Positions 36,500 to 43,783 of a DNA stretch of 64,000 nt are shown piece after piece. The stretch covers positions 1 through 64,000 of the forward strand of contig JAFRJB010000133.1 in the NCBI GenBank assembly GCA_017432485.1. The letters are read 5' to 3'. The notes under the pieces are model-generated. The model did no database searches. It saw only the letters and a list, made by a program, of their open reading frames with translations, and was not told the DNA's origin. Numbering within the stretch: the first letter of the stretch is position 1; every line of letters starts with the position of its first letter. This stretch comes from Clostridia bacterium. Its GTDB lineage: Bacteria > Bacillota > Clostridia > Oscillospirales > Acutalibacteraceae. Both the position numbers and the translations under genes were made by a program.

Positions 36500-36540
36500 T
36501 TTGTGCGTTTTCGTGGCACATTTCAATAAAAAAAGTCAAA

Positions 36541-36569
36541 AAACACTGTCACTCTTGACAGTGTTTTTT
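36541..36569 (+). terminator. Intrinsic terminator of the partner-switching locus
   Basis: AAACACTGTCA (36541-36551) pairs with TGACAGTGTTT (36556-36566), followed by further T, for an 11-bp perfect stem with a CTCT loop. It closes the three-gene locus 41 bp after the stop. Confidence 0.85.
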
Positions 36570-36581
36570 ATTATTTAATTA

Positions 36582-36590
36582 TGTTATAAT
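36582..36590 (+). promoter_or_regulatory. Extended -10 element upstream of the DUF6935 gene
   Basis: TGTTATAAT gives TATAAT at 36585-36590 with the TG of an extended -10. No convincing -35 is seen because the preceding terminator occupies that space. Confidence 0.4.
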
Positions 36591-36622
36591 ATAAAGTGAA
36601 TAAAACTATAGGAGTAGTGAAT

Positions 36623-37123
36623 ATGGATAATATTAAATCTGTTGTGTTTTCTGCGCTACCGCAAACTTTTGAAGAGTTTCAGGCTCTGCCGCAGATTACC
36701 ATGGCTACCCCGCATGATACAGCGGCACTGTGTGTAGCTGCATTATGCGCTTATCCGAACAATAAAGAGGGGGCACTGCAAATGCTTGATTATCTGCGGG
36801 GACCGCGCCCGTTGAGTCAATTTGAAAAGCAGTTTATTGCCGACCGCTTTATGGATGGTAAAGATTATATCCCGCGCTCTTATTTCAGCGGTGCTGTTCC
36901 GACAAATGATTATACGCCGGCGCAGCCGTTAACTTTGCTTATCGGTGAAAATCCTTATTCGTATCAAAACGAAGGTTACGCAAAGTTACTGCTCAAATCC
37001 GGCGGAGCAGATACCCCGCGCGAAATTGTTCTGCGCTTAGCCAAAGACGGAAAATGGTATTTGTGGGACCAATTTTTGCTCGCCGGTATTCGCGAACCGG
37101 AAAGCGCCAATCCGTGGGCGTAA
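36623..37123 (+). CDS. DUF6935-like protein of unknown function
   Basis: A 166-aa soluble protein without signal or membrane segment. The segment LRGPRPLSQFEKQFIADRFM followed by KDYIPRSYFSGA and the YTP...PLTLLIGENPYSY region match what I recall of the DUF6935 family. I start at MDNIKS, 8 nt after GGAG; an upstream in-frame ATG at 36596 lies right at the promoter. It sits between a signalling locus and a membrane-stress-like module, with its own probable promoter. Function unknown. Confidence 0.8.
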   Translation: MDNIKSVVFSALPQTFEEFQALPQITMATPHDTAALCVAALCAYPNNKEGALQMLDYLRGPRPLSQFEKQFIADRFMDGKDYIPRSYFSGAVPTNDYTPAQPLTLLIGENPYSYQNEGYAKLLLKSGGADTPREIVLRLAKDGKWYLWDQFLLAGIREPESANPWA

Positions 37124-37161
37124 AAGTTTATTGATTTTCTCTGTTTTTATAAAAGAATTTG

Positions 37162-37189
37162 TTGAAACAGGGTGAATATATAGTATAAT
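37162..37189 (+). promoter_or_regulatory. Promoter of the SPFH/zinc-ribbon/TPM module
   Basis: TTGAAA (37162-37167), a 16-bp spacer and a consensus TATAAT (37184-37189), 37 bp before the SPFH start. It looks like an ordinary sigma-A promoter, not the ECF-type AAC/CGT pattern seen in Bacillus sigma-W operons. Confidence 0.65.
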
Positions 37190-37226
37190 CAAGATATAAC
37201 TAAATCATTGGAAAGGATTGATTACT

Positions 37227-38582
37227 ATGGGACTTATTAAAGCAGGCGTTGGCGCACTTGGCGGCGCTATGGCAGACCAGTGGAAAGAGTTTTTCTACTG
37301 TGATTCGTTAGAGAAAAATGTTTTGGTTGTCAAAGGGCAAAAGAAAACAGGTTCTCGCTCTTCCAACACAAAGGGGAACGACAATATTATTTCAAACGGT
37401 TCCCTGATTGCGGTTGCCGATGGTCAGTGTATGATTATCGTAGAGCAGGGCAAGATTGTTGAAGTTTGCGCTGAACCCGGTGAATTTACTTATGATACTT
37501 CGACCGAACCGAGCGTTTTTGCCGGCAGTCTCGGCACCAGCATTGTCGATACATTTAAGACTATCGGCAAGCGTTTTACCTTTGGCGGCGATACCGCGAA
37601 GGATCAGAGAGTGTATTATTTTAATACCAAAGAATTGATAGATAATAAGTTTGGTACCCCGAACCCGATTCCGTTTAGAGTTGTTGATAAAAATATCGGC
37701 TTGGATATCGATGTTTCCATTCGCTGCAGCGGTGTGTATTCCTACAAAATTACCGACCCGCTTCTTTTCTACACCAATGTTTGCGGTAATGTAGAGCAGG
37801 CGTATACCAGAGAAGAGATTGATACCCAACTGAAGACCGAATTCATCAGCGCATTGCAGCCGGCATTCGGTAAACTCAGTGAGTTGGAATTAAGACCGAA
37901 TCAGATTGTTTCTCACTCCACTGATTTGGAAAATGCCATGAATGAAGCACTCACTTCCAAATGGTCCGGTTTAAGAGGTCTCTCCGTTGTGTCGATTGCA
38001 TTGAATCCCATCACACTTCCCGAAGAGGATGCAGAGCTTATCAAGCAGGCACAGCGCACGGCAATTATGCGCGACCCGACTATGGCAGGCGCAACCCTTG
38101 TCGGCGCTCAGGCGGATGCGATGAAAGCTGCCGCTGCCAACGAAGGTGGTGCGATGAACGGCTTTATCGGTATGGGTATGGCAATGAATGCCGGCGGAAT
38201 GGGCGGCATGAATGCTTCTAACCTCTTTGCTATGGGACAACAGCAGCAAGCGCAACAGCAGCAGTATCAACAACCCCAGCAGCAGGCACCTCAAGCTCCC
38301 GCAGCGGGTGCGTGGACTTGCTCTTGCGGTGCGCAGGCGACCGGCAAGTTCTGCCCGAATTGCGGTAAAGCGAAACCGGAACCGCAGGCGGCTGACGGCT
38401 GGACCTGCCAGTGCGGCACAGTCAATCAGGGCAGATTCTGCCAGAATTGCGGCGCGCAAAAACCTGCCGGTGCCCCGATTTATAAATGCGACAAATGCGG
38501 CTGGACCCCTGCTGACCCGCATAATCCGCCTAAATTCTGTCCTGAATGCGGCGATCCTTTTGATACCAATGATATGCAGTAA
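37227..38582 (+). CDS. SPFH-domain protein with C-terminal zinc ribbons, YdjI-like
   Basis: A 451-aa protein. The N-terminal two-thirds is an SPFH/band-7-like domain of the YdjI type (MADQWKEFFYCDSL near the start, then IRCSGVYSYKITDPLLFY and ISALQPAFGKLSELELRPNQI). A Gly/Met-rich stretch and a Gln-rich linker (about 335-355) lead to three zinc ribbons with CxC/CxxC pairs (WTCSCG...FCPNCG, WTCQCG...FCQNCG, YKCDKCG...FCPECG). Bacillus YdjI works with PspA, YdjG and YdjH at stressed membranes. Here YdjG- and YdjH-like genes follow, but no PspA. I use the ATG 10 nt after GAAAGG; a TTG three codons upstream is possible. Confidence 0.88.
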   Translation: MGLIKAGVGALGGAMADQWKEFFYCDSLEKNVLVVKGQKKTGSRSSNTKGNDNIISNGSLIAVADGQCMIIVEQGKIVEVCAEPGEFTYDTSTEPSVFAGSLGTSIVDTFKTIGKRFTFGGDTAKDQRVYYFNTKELIDNKFGTPNPIPFRVVDKNIGLDIDVSIRCSGVYSYKITDPLLFYTNVCGNVEQAYTREEIDTQLKTEFISALQPAFGKLSELELRPNQIVSHSTDLENAMNEALTSKWSGLRGLSVVSIALNPITLPEEDAELIKQAQRTAIMRDPTMAGATLVGAQADAMKAAAANEGGAMNGFIGMGMAMNAGGMGGMNASNLFAMGQQQQAQQQQYQQPQQQAPQAPAAGAWTCSCGAQATGKFCPNCGKAKPEPQAADGWTCQCGTVNQGRFCQNCGAQKPAGAPIYKCDKCGWTPADPHNPPKFCPECGDPFDTNDMQ

Positions 38583-38590
38583 TAAAAATA

Positions 38591-38612
38591 GGAGGGCAAA
38601 GTGTTGCCCTCC
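38591..38612 (+). terminator. Hairpin between the SPFH and DUF4428 genes, weak terminator or processing site
   Basis: A perfect 9-bp stem GGAGGGCAA/TTGCCCTCC with loop AGTG, followed by TGCCTTTC and not a true T-run. It may attenuate transcription or protect the upstream mRNA. Confidence 0.4.
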
Positions 38613-38645
38613 TGCCTTTCATATTTATAATTAAGGAGAAATACT

Positions 38646-39677
38646 ATGGGACTTTTTGATAAGAAAGAATGTGCGATTTGCGGCAAATCCGTCGGCTTAT
38701 TAGGCGCCAGAAAAGTGGAAGACGGCACCATTTGTTCGGATTGCACCAAGAAACTTTCACCTTTTTTCAGTGAGAGAAAAAAATCGACAGTAGCCGATAT
38801 TAAAGCACAGTTGGATTACAGAGAGCAAAACCGCCAAAATCTCAATTACTTTAATCCTTCAAGAGTTTACGGAAACGGCACTAAAATTTATTTTGATGAT
38901 GCGCAACGTAAATTCTGTGTTACCCACAAGAGCGATTACCGCGCGGCAAATGCGGATTTAATTGATTACTCGCAGGTGACAAGTGCAACCTACAGAGTGG
39001 ATGAAGACAGAACCGAGCGCTATCGTACCGATGCACAGGGTAATAAGGTATCCTACAGCCCGCCGCAGTATGATTGCAGCTATGAATTTGAAATTTATCT
39101 TAGTATTAACAGCCCGTATTTTAGCGAAATCAGGTTTGATTTAACCGGCACATTCGGCAGACCAAACAGCCAATTTACCGATGAATACCGCCGCTTGGAA
39201 CAGATGGCAAATGAAATTGTTTCCACCTTTGGCGGCAGCGGTACAGGACCGATGGGCGGCAGTTTCGGTGTCGGCATGGGCTCCGGTATCGGCGGCGCAG
39301 TTGCTGCCGGAATCGGTGCGGCAATCAACGGCTTTCAACAGCAGCCGATGCAGGGCGGTTATCAGCAGATGAACAACCAGCCGATGCAGGGCGGTTATCA
39401 GCAGATGAACAACCAACCGATGCAGCAGGGTTACCAGCAGCAACAGCCGATGCAGCAAGGCTACCAGCAACAACAGCCGATGCAGCAGGGGTATCAACAG
39501 CAGCCGATGCAGCAGGGCTATCAGCAACAACAGCCGATGCAGCAGGGGTATCAACAGCAGCAACAACCACCGATGCAGCAGCCGCAACAACAGCAGCCGA
39601 TGCAGTGGACTTGCCCGAATTGCGGCAGCATTAACTCGACTAACTTCTGCCAAAACTGCGGCACACCAAAGCCGTAA
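38646..39677 (+). CDS. DUF4428 zinc-ribbon protein with Gln/Met-rich repeats
   Basis: A 343-aa protein. The N-terminus is a treble-clef-like zinc site of the DUF4428 type (CAICGKSVGLLGARK...CSDC, residues 8-33). A middle domain of unknown fold (about 60-195) includes IYFDDAQRKFCVTHKSDY. A Gly-rich hydrophobic stretch (about 197-230) precedes low-complexity repeats of the form QQPMQQGYQQ (about 231-318), and a terminal zinc ribbon (WTCPNCG...FCQNCG) ends the protein. The ribosome binding site is AAGGAG. Sharing both ribbons and Gln-rich linker with its neighbours suggests joint assembly. Function unknown. Confidence 0.82.
   Translation: MGLFDKKECAICGKSVGLLGARKVEDGTICSDCTKKLSPFFSERKKSTVADIKAQLDYREQNRQNLNYFNPSRVYGNGTKIYFDDAQRKFCVTHKSDYRAANADLIDYSQVTSATYRVDEDRTERYRTDAQGNKVSYSPPQYDCSYEFEIYLSINSPYFSEIRFDLTGTFGRPNSQFTDEYRRLEQMANEIVSTFGGSGTGPMGGSFGVGMGSGIGGAVAAGIGAAINGFQQQPMQGGYQQMNNQPMQGGYQQMNNQPMQQGYQQQQPMQQGYQQQQPMQQGYQQQPMQQGYQQQQPMQQGYQQQQQPPMQQPQQQQPMQWTCPNCGSINSTNFCQNCGTPKP
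39339..39603. repeat. Low-complexity CAGCCGATGCAGCAGGG-type coding repeat
   Basis: About nine imperfect units of roughly 24-33 bp built on CAGCCGATGCAG and GG(T/C)TA(T/C)CAGCAGCAA encode the QQPMQQGYQQ tract. Unit lengths vary in multiples of 3, so the reading frame is kept. Prone to slippage and copy-number change. Confidence 0.75.
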
Positions 39678-39690
39678 GCGAGGCTTGCGC

Positions 39691-39756
39691 AGTGAATAGT
39701 GAATAGTGAATAATTTCGGGCGGGACACCCGCACCCGATTATGAAGCATTATTCAT
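39691..39756. repeat. Heptad array and hairpin (AGTGAAT units)
   Basis: Three exact AGTGAAT units (39691-39711). The last one runs into a hairpin in which GTGAATAAT pairs with ATTATTCAT across an inner CGGG/CCCG stem. This is the same 7-nt periodicity as at 22539, 41750, 44778 and 53270, but with different unit sequence. It lies between two genes of the module. Confidence 0.6.
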
Positions 39757-39774
39757 TTTTGATGAGGAGGAACT

Positions 39775-40890
39775 ATGGCAGCTAATCTTGATTATAAATG
39801 CTTAGCGTGCGGCGGAAACCTTGAGTTTGATACCGCAACGCAAAAAATGAAATGTCCGTACTGCGGTTCTACGTTTGATGTGAGTGAATTGCAGCAGATG
39901 GATACTGTTTTGGACACACAGCAGGCGGATATGGGGCAACCGCAACAGCCGCAGCAGCCGCAAGGGGATTCTTTTGATTGGAATACCTCCGGCGGCGAGC
40001 AGTGGATGGAAAACGATATGAATGTTTTTGTCTGCAAATCCTGCGGCGGTGAAATTGTAGCGGACCCGACTACGGCGGCAACTTCTTGCCCGTATTGCGG
40101 CAATGCGACCGTTCTCAGCGGCAGGCTTTCCGGTGTGCTTAAACCGAACTATGTGATTCCCTTTAAACTCAATAAGGAGCAGGCAAAAGCAAAACTCAAA
40201 GAGTACACAAGTAACCGCAAATTTGCCCCGAGAGCTTTTAAGGATGAAAACCGCTTAGAAGAAATAAAAGGCGTGTATGTACCGTTTTGGTTGTTTGATT
40301 CCAATATCAATGCCTCTGTGCAATATGAAGGTACGACGGTCAGAACCTGGCGCGACAGTAAATATCAGTATACCGAAACAAGTTTTTATGATATCTACCG
40401 CCAAGGCAATATGAGTTTTAACAATATTCCGGTTGACGGTTCCACCAAAATGCCGGATGACTTAATGGAATCCATTGAGCCGTTTAACTTTGCTGAAGCA
40501 GTTGATTTCCAAACCGCTTACCTTGCCGGTTATCTTGCCGATAAGTATGATGTGGGAATGGAAGAGAGTATTCCCAGAGCCAACGAGAGAATTAAACATT
40601 CCGCGGAAGATACCTTGCGCGGTACGGTGCAGGGCTATGCTACCGTTACCCCGCGCTTTAGTTCGGTGCAGTTGCTCAACGGTGTTTCCAAGTACGCACT
40701 TTATCCGGTTTGGATTTTAAATACCGACTATAAGGGCGAAAAATACACCTTTGCCATGAATGGGCAAACCGGTAAGTTTGTCGGTAATTTGCCGATTGAT
40801 AAAGGCAAGTTATGGGGACTCTTTGCCGGTGTGGCGGCAGGTGTCGGTGCGTTAACATATTTAATTTGTATGTTATTAAATCTTTTTTAG
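39775..40890 (+). CDS. Membrane-anchored zinc-ribbon protein, YdjG-like
   Basis: A 371-aa protein with two TFIIB-type zinc ribbons, CLACGG...CPYCGS (residues 9-31) and CKSCGG...CPYCGN (about 87-108), separated by a short Gln/Pro-rich linker (QPQQPQQPQ). A long middle domain contains VYVPFWLFD, the conserved segment of this family, and a C-terminal membrane anchor (LWGLFAGVAAGVGALTYLIC) ends the protein. This matches the architecture of Bacillus YdjG, which recruits PspA with YdjH. AGGAGG lies upstream of the ATG and the TPM gene follows 13 bp later. Confidence 0.86.
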   Translation: MAANLDYKCLACGGNLEFDTATQKMKCPYCGSTFDVSELQQMDTVLDTQQADMGQPQQPQQPQGDSFDWNTSGGEQWMENDMNVFVCKSCGGEIVADPTTAATSCPYCGNATVLSGRLSGVLKPNYVIPFKLNKEQAKAKLKEYTSNRKFAPRAFKDENRLEEIKGVYVPFWLFDSNINASVQYEGTTVRTWRDSKYQYTETSFYDIYRQGNMSFNNIPVDGSTKMPDDLMESIEPFNFAEAVDFQTAYLAGYLADKYDVGMEESIPRANERIKHSAEDTLRGTVQGYATVTPRFSSVQLLNGVSKYALYPVWILNTDYKGEKYTFAMNGQTGKFVGNLPIDKGKLWGLFAGVAAGVGALTYLICMLLNLF

Positions 40891-40903
40891 GAGGTGCAGT
40901 GAG

Positions 40904-41704
40904 ATGAAAAAATTATTATCAATCAGCTTGGTTCTTTTGCTCATTGCAGCTCTTATGGTGCCTGCGTTTGCAGCAGAAGAAAAGAAATACTGTGTAGATG
41001 ATTGCGGTTTTTTGCAGGAAAATGAGTTAAGTGAGGTCGAAAACCGTCTTGCTACACTCAGTGACAAAATGAATATGGATTTTGTTGTTGTCACGACCGA
41101 TAATTTGGAAGGCAAAACCAAAACGGCATATGCCGATGATTATTATGACTACAATGGCTATGGTGAAGGCAGACAAGGCGACAGAAGCGGTGTGTTACTG
41201 CTTGTTTACAAACTCAGTGACGGCAGCACCGAGCGCTGGATTAGCACCCGCGGCTATGGTATTACCGCTTTTACGGACTACGGCATCCAATATGTCGGTA
41301 AGCAGTTAGTGCCGCTGATGGATGACGGTCAGTGGAAAGAAGCGTTTCTGCTCTATGCCGATTTGTCGGAAGATTTGGTCAATCGCGCCAATGAAGGCAA
41401 ACCGTTAGATTCCAACAATGCGCCGAAACAGCACAATGTATTCATGGGCGTTGTGATTGCGTTAGTAGTCGGTTTATTGGTGGCTTTCATTGTGATGAGC
41501 AGTATCAAGAAAAAATATAAGCCCGTTACTTTCAAGGCAAATGCAACCGATTATTTGGTAGGCGGCTCTTTGAATGTTACCGGTGCTTACGATAACTTCA
41601 GAACGACATCGGTCACCAGAACAGCCATTCAGAGTAATTCCGGCGGCGGTTCTTCGACCCACAGGTCTTCTTCCGGTGCTTCGCACGGAGGCGGCGGATT
41701 CTAA
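40904..41704 (+). CDS. TPM-domain membrane protein, YdjH-like
   Basis: A 266-aa protein with a signal peptide (to about residue 23), an extracytoplasmic TPM domain (about 25-165: YCVDDCGFLQENELSEVENRLATL, MDFVVVTTDNL, DRSGVLLLVY, ISTRGYGITAF), one membrane segment (about 170-192), then a cytosolic tail ending in SSGASHGGGGF. That Ser/Gly/His tail is typical of TPM proteins of this group. Position after a YdjG-like gene matches the Bacillus ydjGH order. The domain is linked to membrane-stress complexes; enzymatic activity is uncertain. Confidence 0.88.
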   Translation: MKKLLSISLVLLLIAALMVPAFAAEEKKYCVDDCGFLQENELSEVENRLATLSDKMNMDFVVVTTDNLEGKTKTAYADDYYDYNGYGEGRQGDRSGVLLLVYKLSDGSTERWISTRGYGITAFTDYGIQYVGKQLVPLMDDGQWKEAFLLYADLSEDLVNRANEGKPLDSNNAPKQHNVFMGVVIALVVGLLVAFIVMSSIKKKYKPVTFKANATDYLVGGSLNVTGAYDNFRTTSVTRTAIQSNSGGGSSTHRSSSGASHGGGGF

Positions 41705-41711
41705 TAATTAA

Positions 41712-41745
41712 AAATGCTGTAGGCGCGTTACCTACAGCATTTTTT
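41712..41745 (+). terminator. Intrinsic terminator of the SPFH/TPM module
   Basis: AAATGCTGTAGG (41712-41723) pairs with CCTACAGCATTT (41731-41742), 12 bp without mismatch, followed by T. Confidence 0.85.
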
Positions 41746-41749
41746 AGTG

Positions 41750-41777
41750 TTCAGTTTTCAGTTTTCAGTGTTCAGTT
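41750..41777. repeat. Heptad array (TTCAGTT/TTCAGTG, four units)
   Basis: TTCAGTT, TTCAGTT, TTCAGTG, TTCAGTT in perfect 7-nt register, placed between two terminators at the convergent end of two transcription units. Confidence 0.75.
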
Positions 41778-41800
41778 GTGCCGCTTCGCGGCACTTTTTT
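41778..41800 (+). terminator. Second terminator at the convergent junction
   Basis: A perfect stem GTGCCGC-TTC-GCGGCAC (41778-41794) followed by six T on the plus strand. It ends at the stop codon of the convergent minus-strand small gene. Confidence 0.7.
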
Positions 41801-42056
41801 ATGTGTAGTAATGCCTGTTGTCAAATGCTTCGGCGCGCAGTTTAACAAGTTTCATGCGTTCCATTTCATCGGCATTCAGTGCATCGCTATCTAATAAAAG
41901 GTCGGCGATTTCACCGGGGCTGAATCCGAGATCCTCATATAATCCCAACCTTTCAGTGAGCACATCATCTCTAAATTTGGTAGTATAGCTTGTACTTTCA
42001 CCGATTTCATCTTCTTTGAAGCATACTCTTTTTGTAAATCTTTCGCTGTAATCCAT
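41799..42056 (-). CDS. Small acidic protein with a phage/mobile-element-like YEDxGxxPxEI motif
   Basis: An 85-aa soluble protein, MDYSERFTKRVCFKEDEIGE at the start. The segment RLGLYEDLGFSPGEIADLLLD resembles the RLxxYEDTGLTPEEI motif common in small proteins of Firmicutes phages and conjugative elements. I start at MDYSER because GGGAGAAAAC lies just upstream; a longer in-frame reading would overlap the leader terminator. It stands alone, with an elaborate leader (42057-42260) on its strand. Function unknown. Confidence 0.7.
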   Translation of the reverse strand: MDYSERFTKRVCFKEDEIGESTSYTTKFRDDVLTERLGLYEDLGFSPGEIADLLLDSDALNADEMERMKLVKLRAEAFDNRHYYT

Positions 42057-42069
42057 GTTTTCTCCCAAT

Positions 42070-42096
42070 AAAAAAGTGCGTAGCAAAGCCACGCAC
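42070..42096 (-). terminator. Terminator-like hairpin in the leader of the 85-aa gene
   Basis: Read on the minus strand, GTGCGTGGC-TTT-GCTACGCAC (42076-42096) is followed by six U, only 13 nt before the start codon and next to the ribosome binding site. As it lies between promoter and gene it would act as an attenuator. Confidence 0.65.
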
Positions 42097-42113
42097 GAAA
42101 AACACATGACTCA

Positions 42114-42225
42114 TTTGCTGCGACACAAAATTTTCAACAACTAATGCGTGAAAATTGAGCCTGTATTTTTACCGAGATAAAAATACACGCAATTAGTTGT
42201 GAAAAATAAAATTTTATGTCGCAAA
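42114..42225. repeat. 112-bp imperfect palindrome in the leader of the 85-aa gene
   Basis: Outer arms TGCGACA/TGTCGCA and AAAATTTT pair. An inner 14-bp arm (CAACTAATGCGTG on one side, CACGCAATTAGTTG on the other, with one bulge) and an apical ATTTTTA/TAAAAAT stem follow. Transcribed from the promoter at 42229-42257 (minus) it would fold into one long hairpin. It could instead be a DNA-level palindromic element. The rest of the gap up to 42331 holds GCAGTG/AACTGC-rich short repeats and no gene. Confidence 0.7.
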
Positions 42226-42228
42226 GTT

Positions 42229-42257
42229 ATTTTAACATAATCATCAGTAAAAATCAA
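42229..42257 (-). promoter_or_regulatory. Sigma-A-type promoter reading into the structured leader
   Basis: On the minus strand TTGATT (42252-42257), a 17-bp spacer and TAAAAT (42229-42234) preceded by TG (extended -10). Transcription would start near 42221, exactly at the base of the long palindrome. Confidence 0.6.
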
Positions 42258-42330
42258 CTGCACGCAGTGCAACTGTGAGCGCAGCGAAAACTGTAAACGC
42301 AGTGAACAACTGCGCATGAAATGCGTAACT

Positions 42331-42368
42331 AAAAAACTGCTATCAGGAATTCCTGATAGCAGTTTTTT
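42331..42368 (-). terminator. Perfectly symmetrical terminator after the carboxylesterase gene
   Basis: A perfect inverted repeat centred at 42349/42350 (AACTGCTATCAGGAATTCCT and its complement) with A- and T-runs on both sides, so it can terminate in both directions. It overlaps the esterase stop codon. Confidence 0.85.
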
Positions 42369-43708
42369 TAAATCGGTCCATCGTTATGGATAGTTTTATC
42401 AAACATGTATTTTTTATCCCAGGGCATCATTTTTGTGTCTTCGCAAAAGCGCATCGGGGTTTTAATGCCGGGTTTCCACTCCGGTATTTCGGGGCAGTTC
42501 GGGTCGCCGGTTTTAACAAAAGCGGCGAGGGATTTACTCATTTGGTTGGCAATGGTGTGGTCAATTTCCTCAAAGGGGCGCCAACTAATATCCAAAGTAT
42601 TAAACACATACAATAAATCGGAAGAATGCCAAGCGCCCATATTATCACCCGGAAGAGCGCGGGCAAAGTTTGCCATCCAAACCTTATTGCCGCCGCGCAT
42701 ACCTTTTTTGGCAAAGGCTTGGCTCATTTTTAAGAGTGCAAAGCAAAACATATCTTTGGAAGTGACACTGACTACCATCGGGAAGTTGGTCGGTACGGTC
42801 TTCATTTTGAAGTTTTCTTTGGTGATAAGTTCGCCATCATAAGTCGGCAGGGCGCTCATAAGTGAAATTTTGCATTCCTCAAAAGCCTTGCGCCACGCCC
42901 AATAGAGCTCTTCATCACTCAGTTCATCGCGCACTTGAAGAATGGTTTCTTTGCCGGCATACTGCACCACTTTATCCCAAAACTCTTTGGTTTTTTCAGG
43001 GGTTTTGGGCTTAACAATTTTTCTTTGTATCCCGGCGGCGCTCATAATGACCGCACCGTGCAGTTTGATATGCTTCATCCTCTCGGTCGAGAGCAGTAAA
43101 TCTACACTCATACCGCCGGCGCTTTCGCCGGAGAGGGTGATTTTGTCGGGGTCGCCGCCGAATGCGGCAATATGTTTTTTTACCCACTCAATGGCGAGCA
43201 TCTGGTCATACAGACCGTAGTTACCGCATTTGCCGTTTTCATCTTTTAAATCGGGGTGGGAGCAAAATCCATAGGGGGTAACGCGGTAGTTCATTGCCAC
43301 CCAAATAATGCCGTTTTTGGCGCTTTCCACACCGGTGGTGTGCCCTTCATCGGCACTGCCGCTGACAAAGCCGCCGCCGAAGGTGTAGATGAGCACCGGG
43401 CAGTTTTCGGCATCTTTCGGGGTGACAATATTCAGATTCAGGCAGTCTTCATTATAGGTAAAACTTTGCCCCTCTCTGAATTCTTTGTAGAAAAAAGGTG
43501 ATGTTTCTTTATCATCGGTAAAGCCGCGCTCCTGCGGGCAGCAGGGACCGTAAGCCGTGGCATCAAAGACACCTTCCCACGATTCAATCGCAGTGGGGTA
43601 TTGCCAGCGGCCGGCTGCGGCATACTTGATACCGCGAAATTCGTACCGGTCTTCAAACTCAAGACCTTTAATCTCACCCATTGGGGTAGAAATAGTTTTG
43701 GTTTGCAT
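42368..43708 (-). CDS. Type B carboxylesterase (alpha/beta hydrolase)
   Basis: A 446-aa esterase without a signal peptide. The oxyanion-hole segment FGGGFVSG, the nucleophile elbow GESAGG (Ser near 199) and a late His in GAWHSSDLLYVF are present; EDCLNLNIVTP is a family signature (carboxylesterase type B, PnbA-like). The start at MQTKTI follows GAGAGGAAA; a slightly longer in-frame start exists. It probably hydrolyses small esters or deacylates imported plant or drug-like compounds; the natural substrate is unknown. Apparently monocistronic. Confidence 0.9.
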   Translation of the reverse strand: MQTKTISTPMGEIKGLEFEDRYEFRGIKYAAAGRWQYPTAIESWEGVFDATAYGPCCPQERGFTDDKETSPFFYKEFREGQSFTYNEDCLNLNIVTPKDAENCPVLIYTFGGGFVSGSADEGHTTGVESAKNGIIWVAMNYRVTPYGFCSHPDLKDENGKCGNYGLYDQMLAIEWVKKHIAAFGGDPDKITLSGESAGGMSVDLLLSTERMKHIKLHGAVIMSAAGIQRKIVKPKTPEKTKEFWDKVVQYAGKETILQVRDELSDEELYWAWRKAFEECKISLMSALPTYDGELITKENFKMKTVPTNFPMVVSVTSKDMFCFALLKMSQAFAKKGMRGGNKVWMANFARALPGDNMGAWHSSDLLYVFNTLDISWRPFEEIDHTIANQMSKSLAAFVKTGDPNCPEIPEWKPGIKTPMRFCEDTKMMPWDKKYMFDKTIHNDGPI

Positions 43709-43783
43709 AGTGTTTCCTCTCATACATTGTAGTTGGAAAAGTGCTAATTATATTGTAAATGATTTAAAATGATTTCACAAGAT

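Noticed and set aside
37227-38582. Label 'virion core protein' sometimes given to such SPFH proteins
   Set aside because: Domain content and neighbours (YdjG- and YdjH-like) show a cellular membrane-associated SPFH protein.
41799-42056. Prophage or conjugative-element remnant suggested by the YEDLGFSPGEI motif
   Set aside because: No integrase, terminase or att-type direct repeat is present nearby; one motif in an 85-aa protein is not enough.
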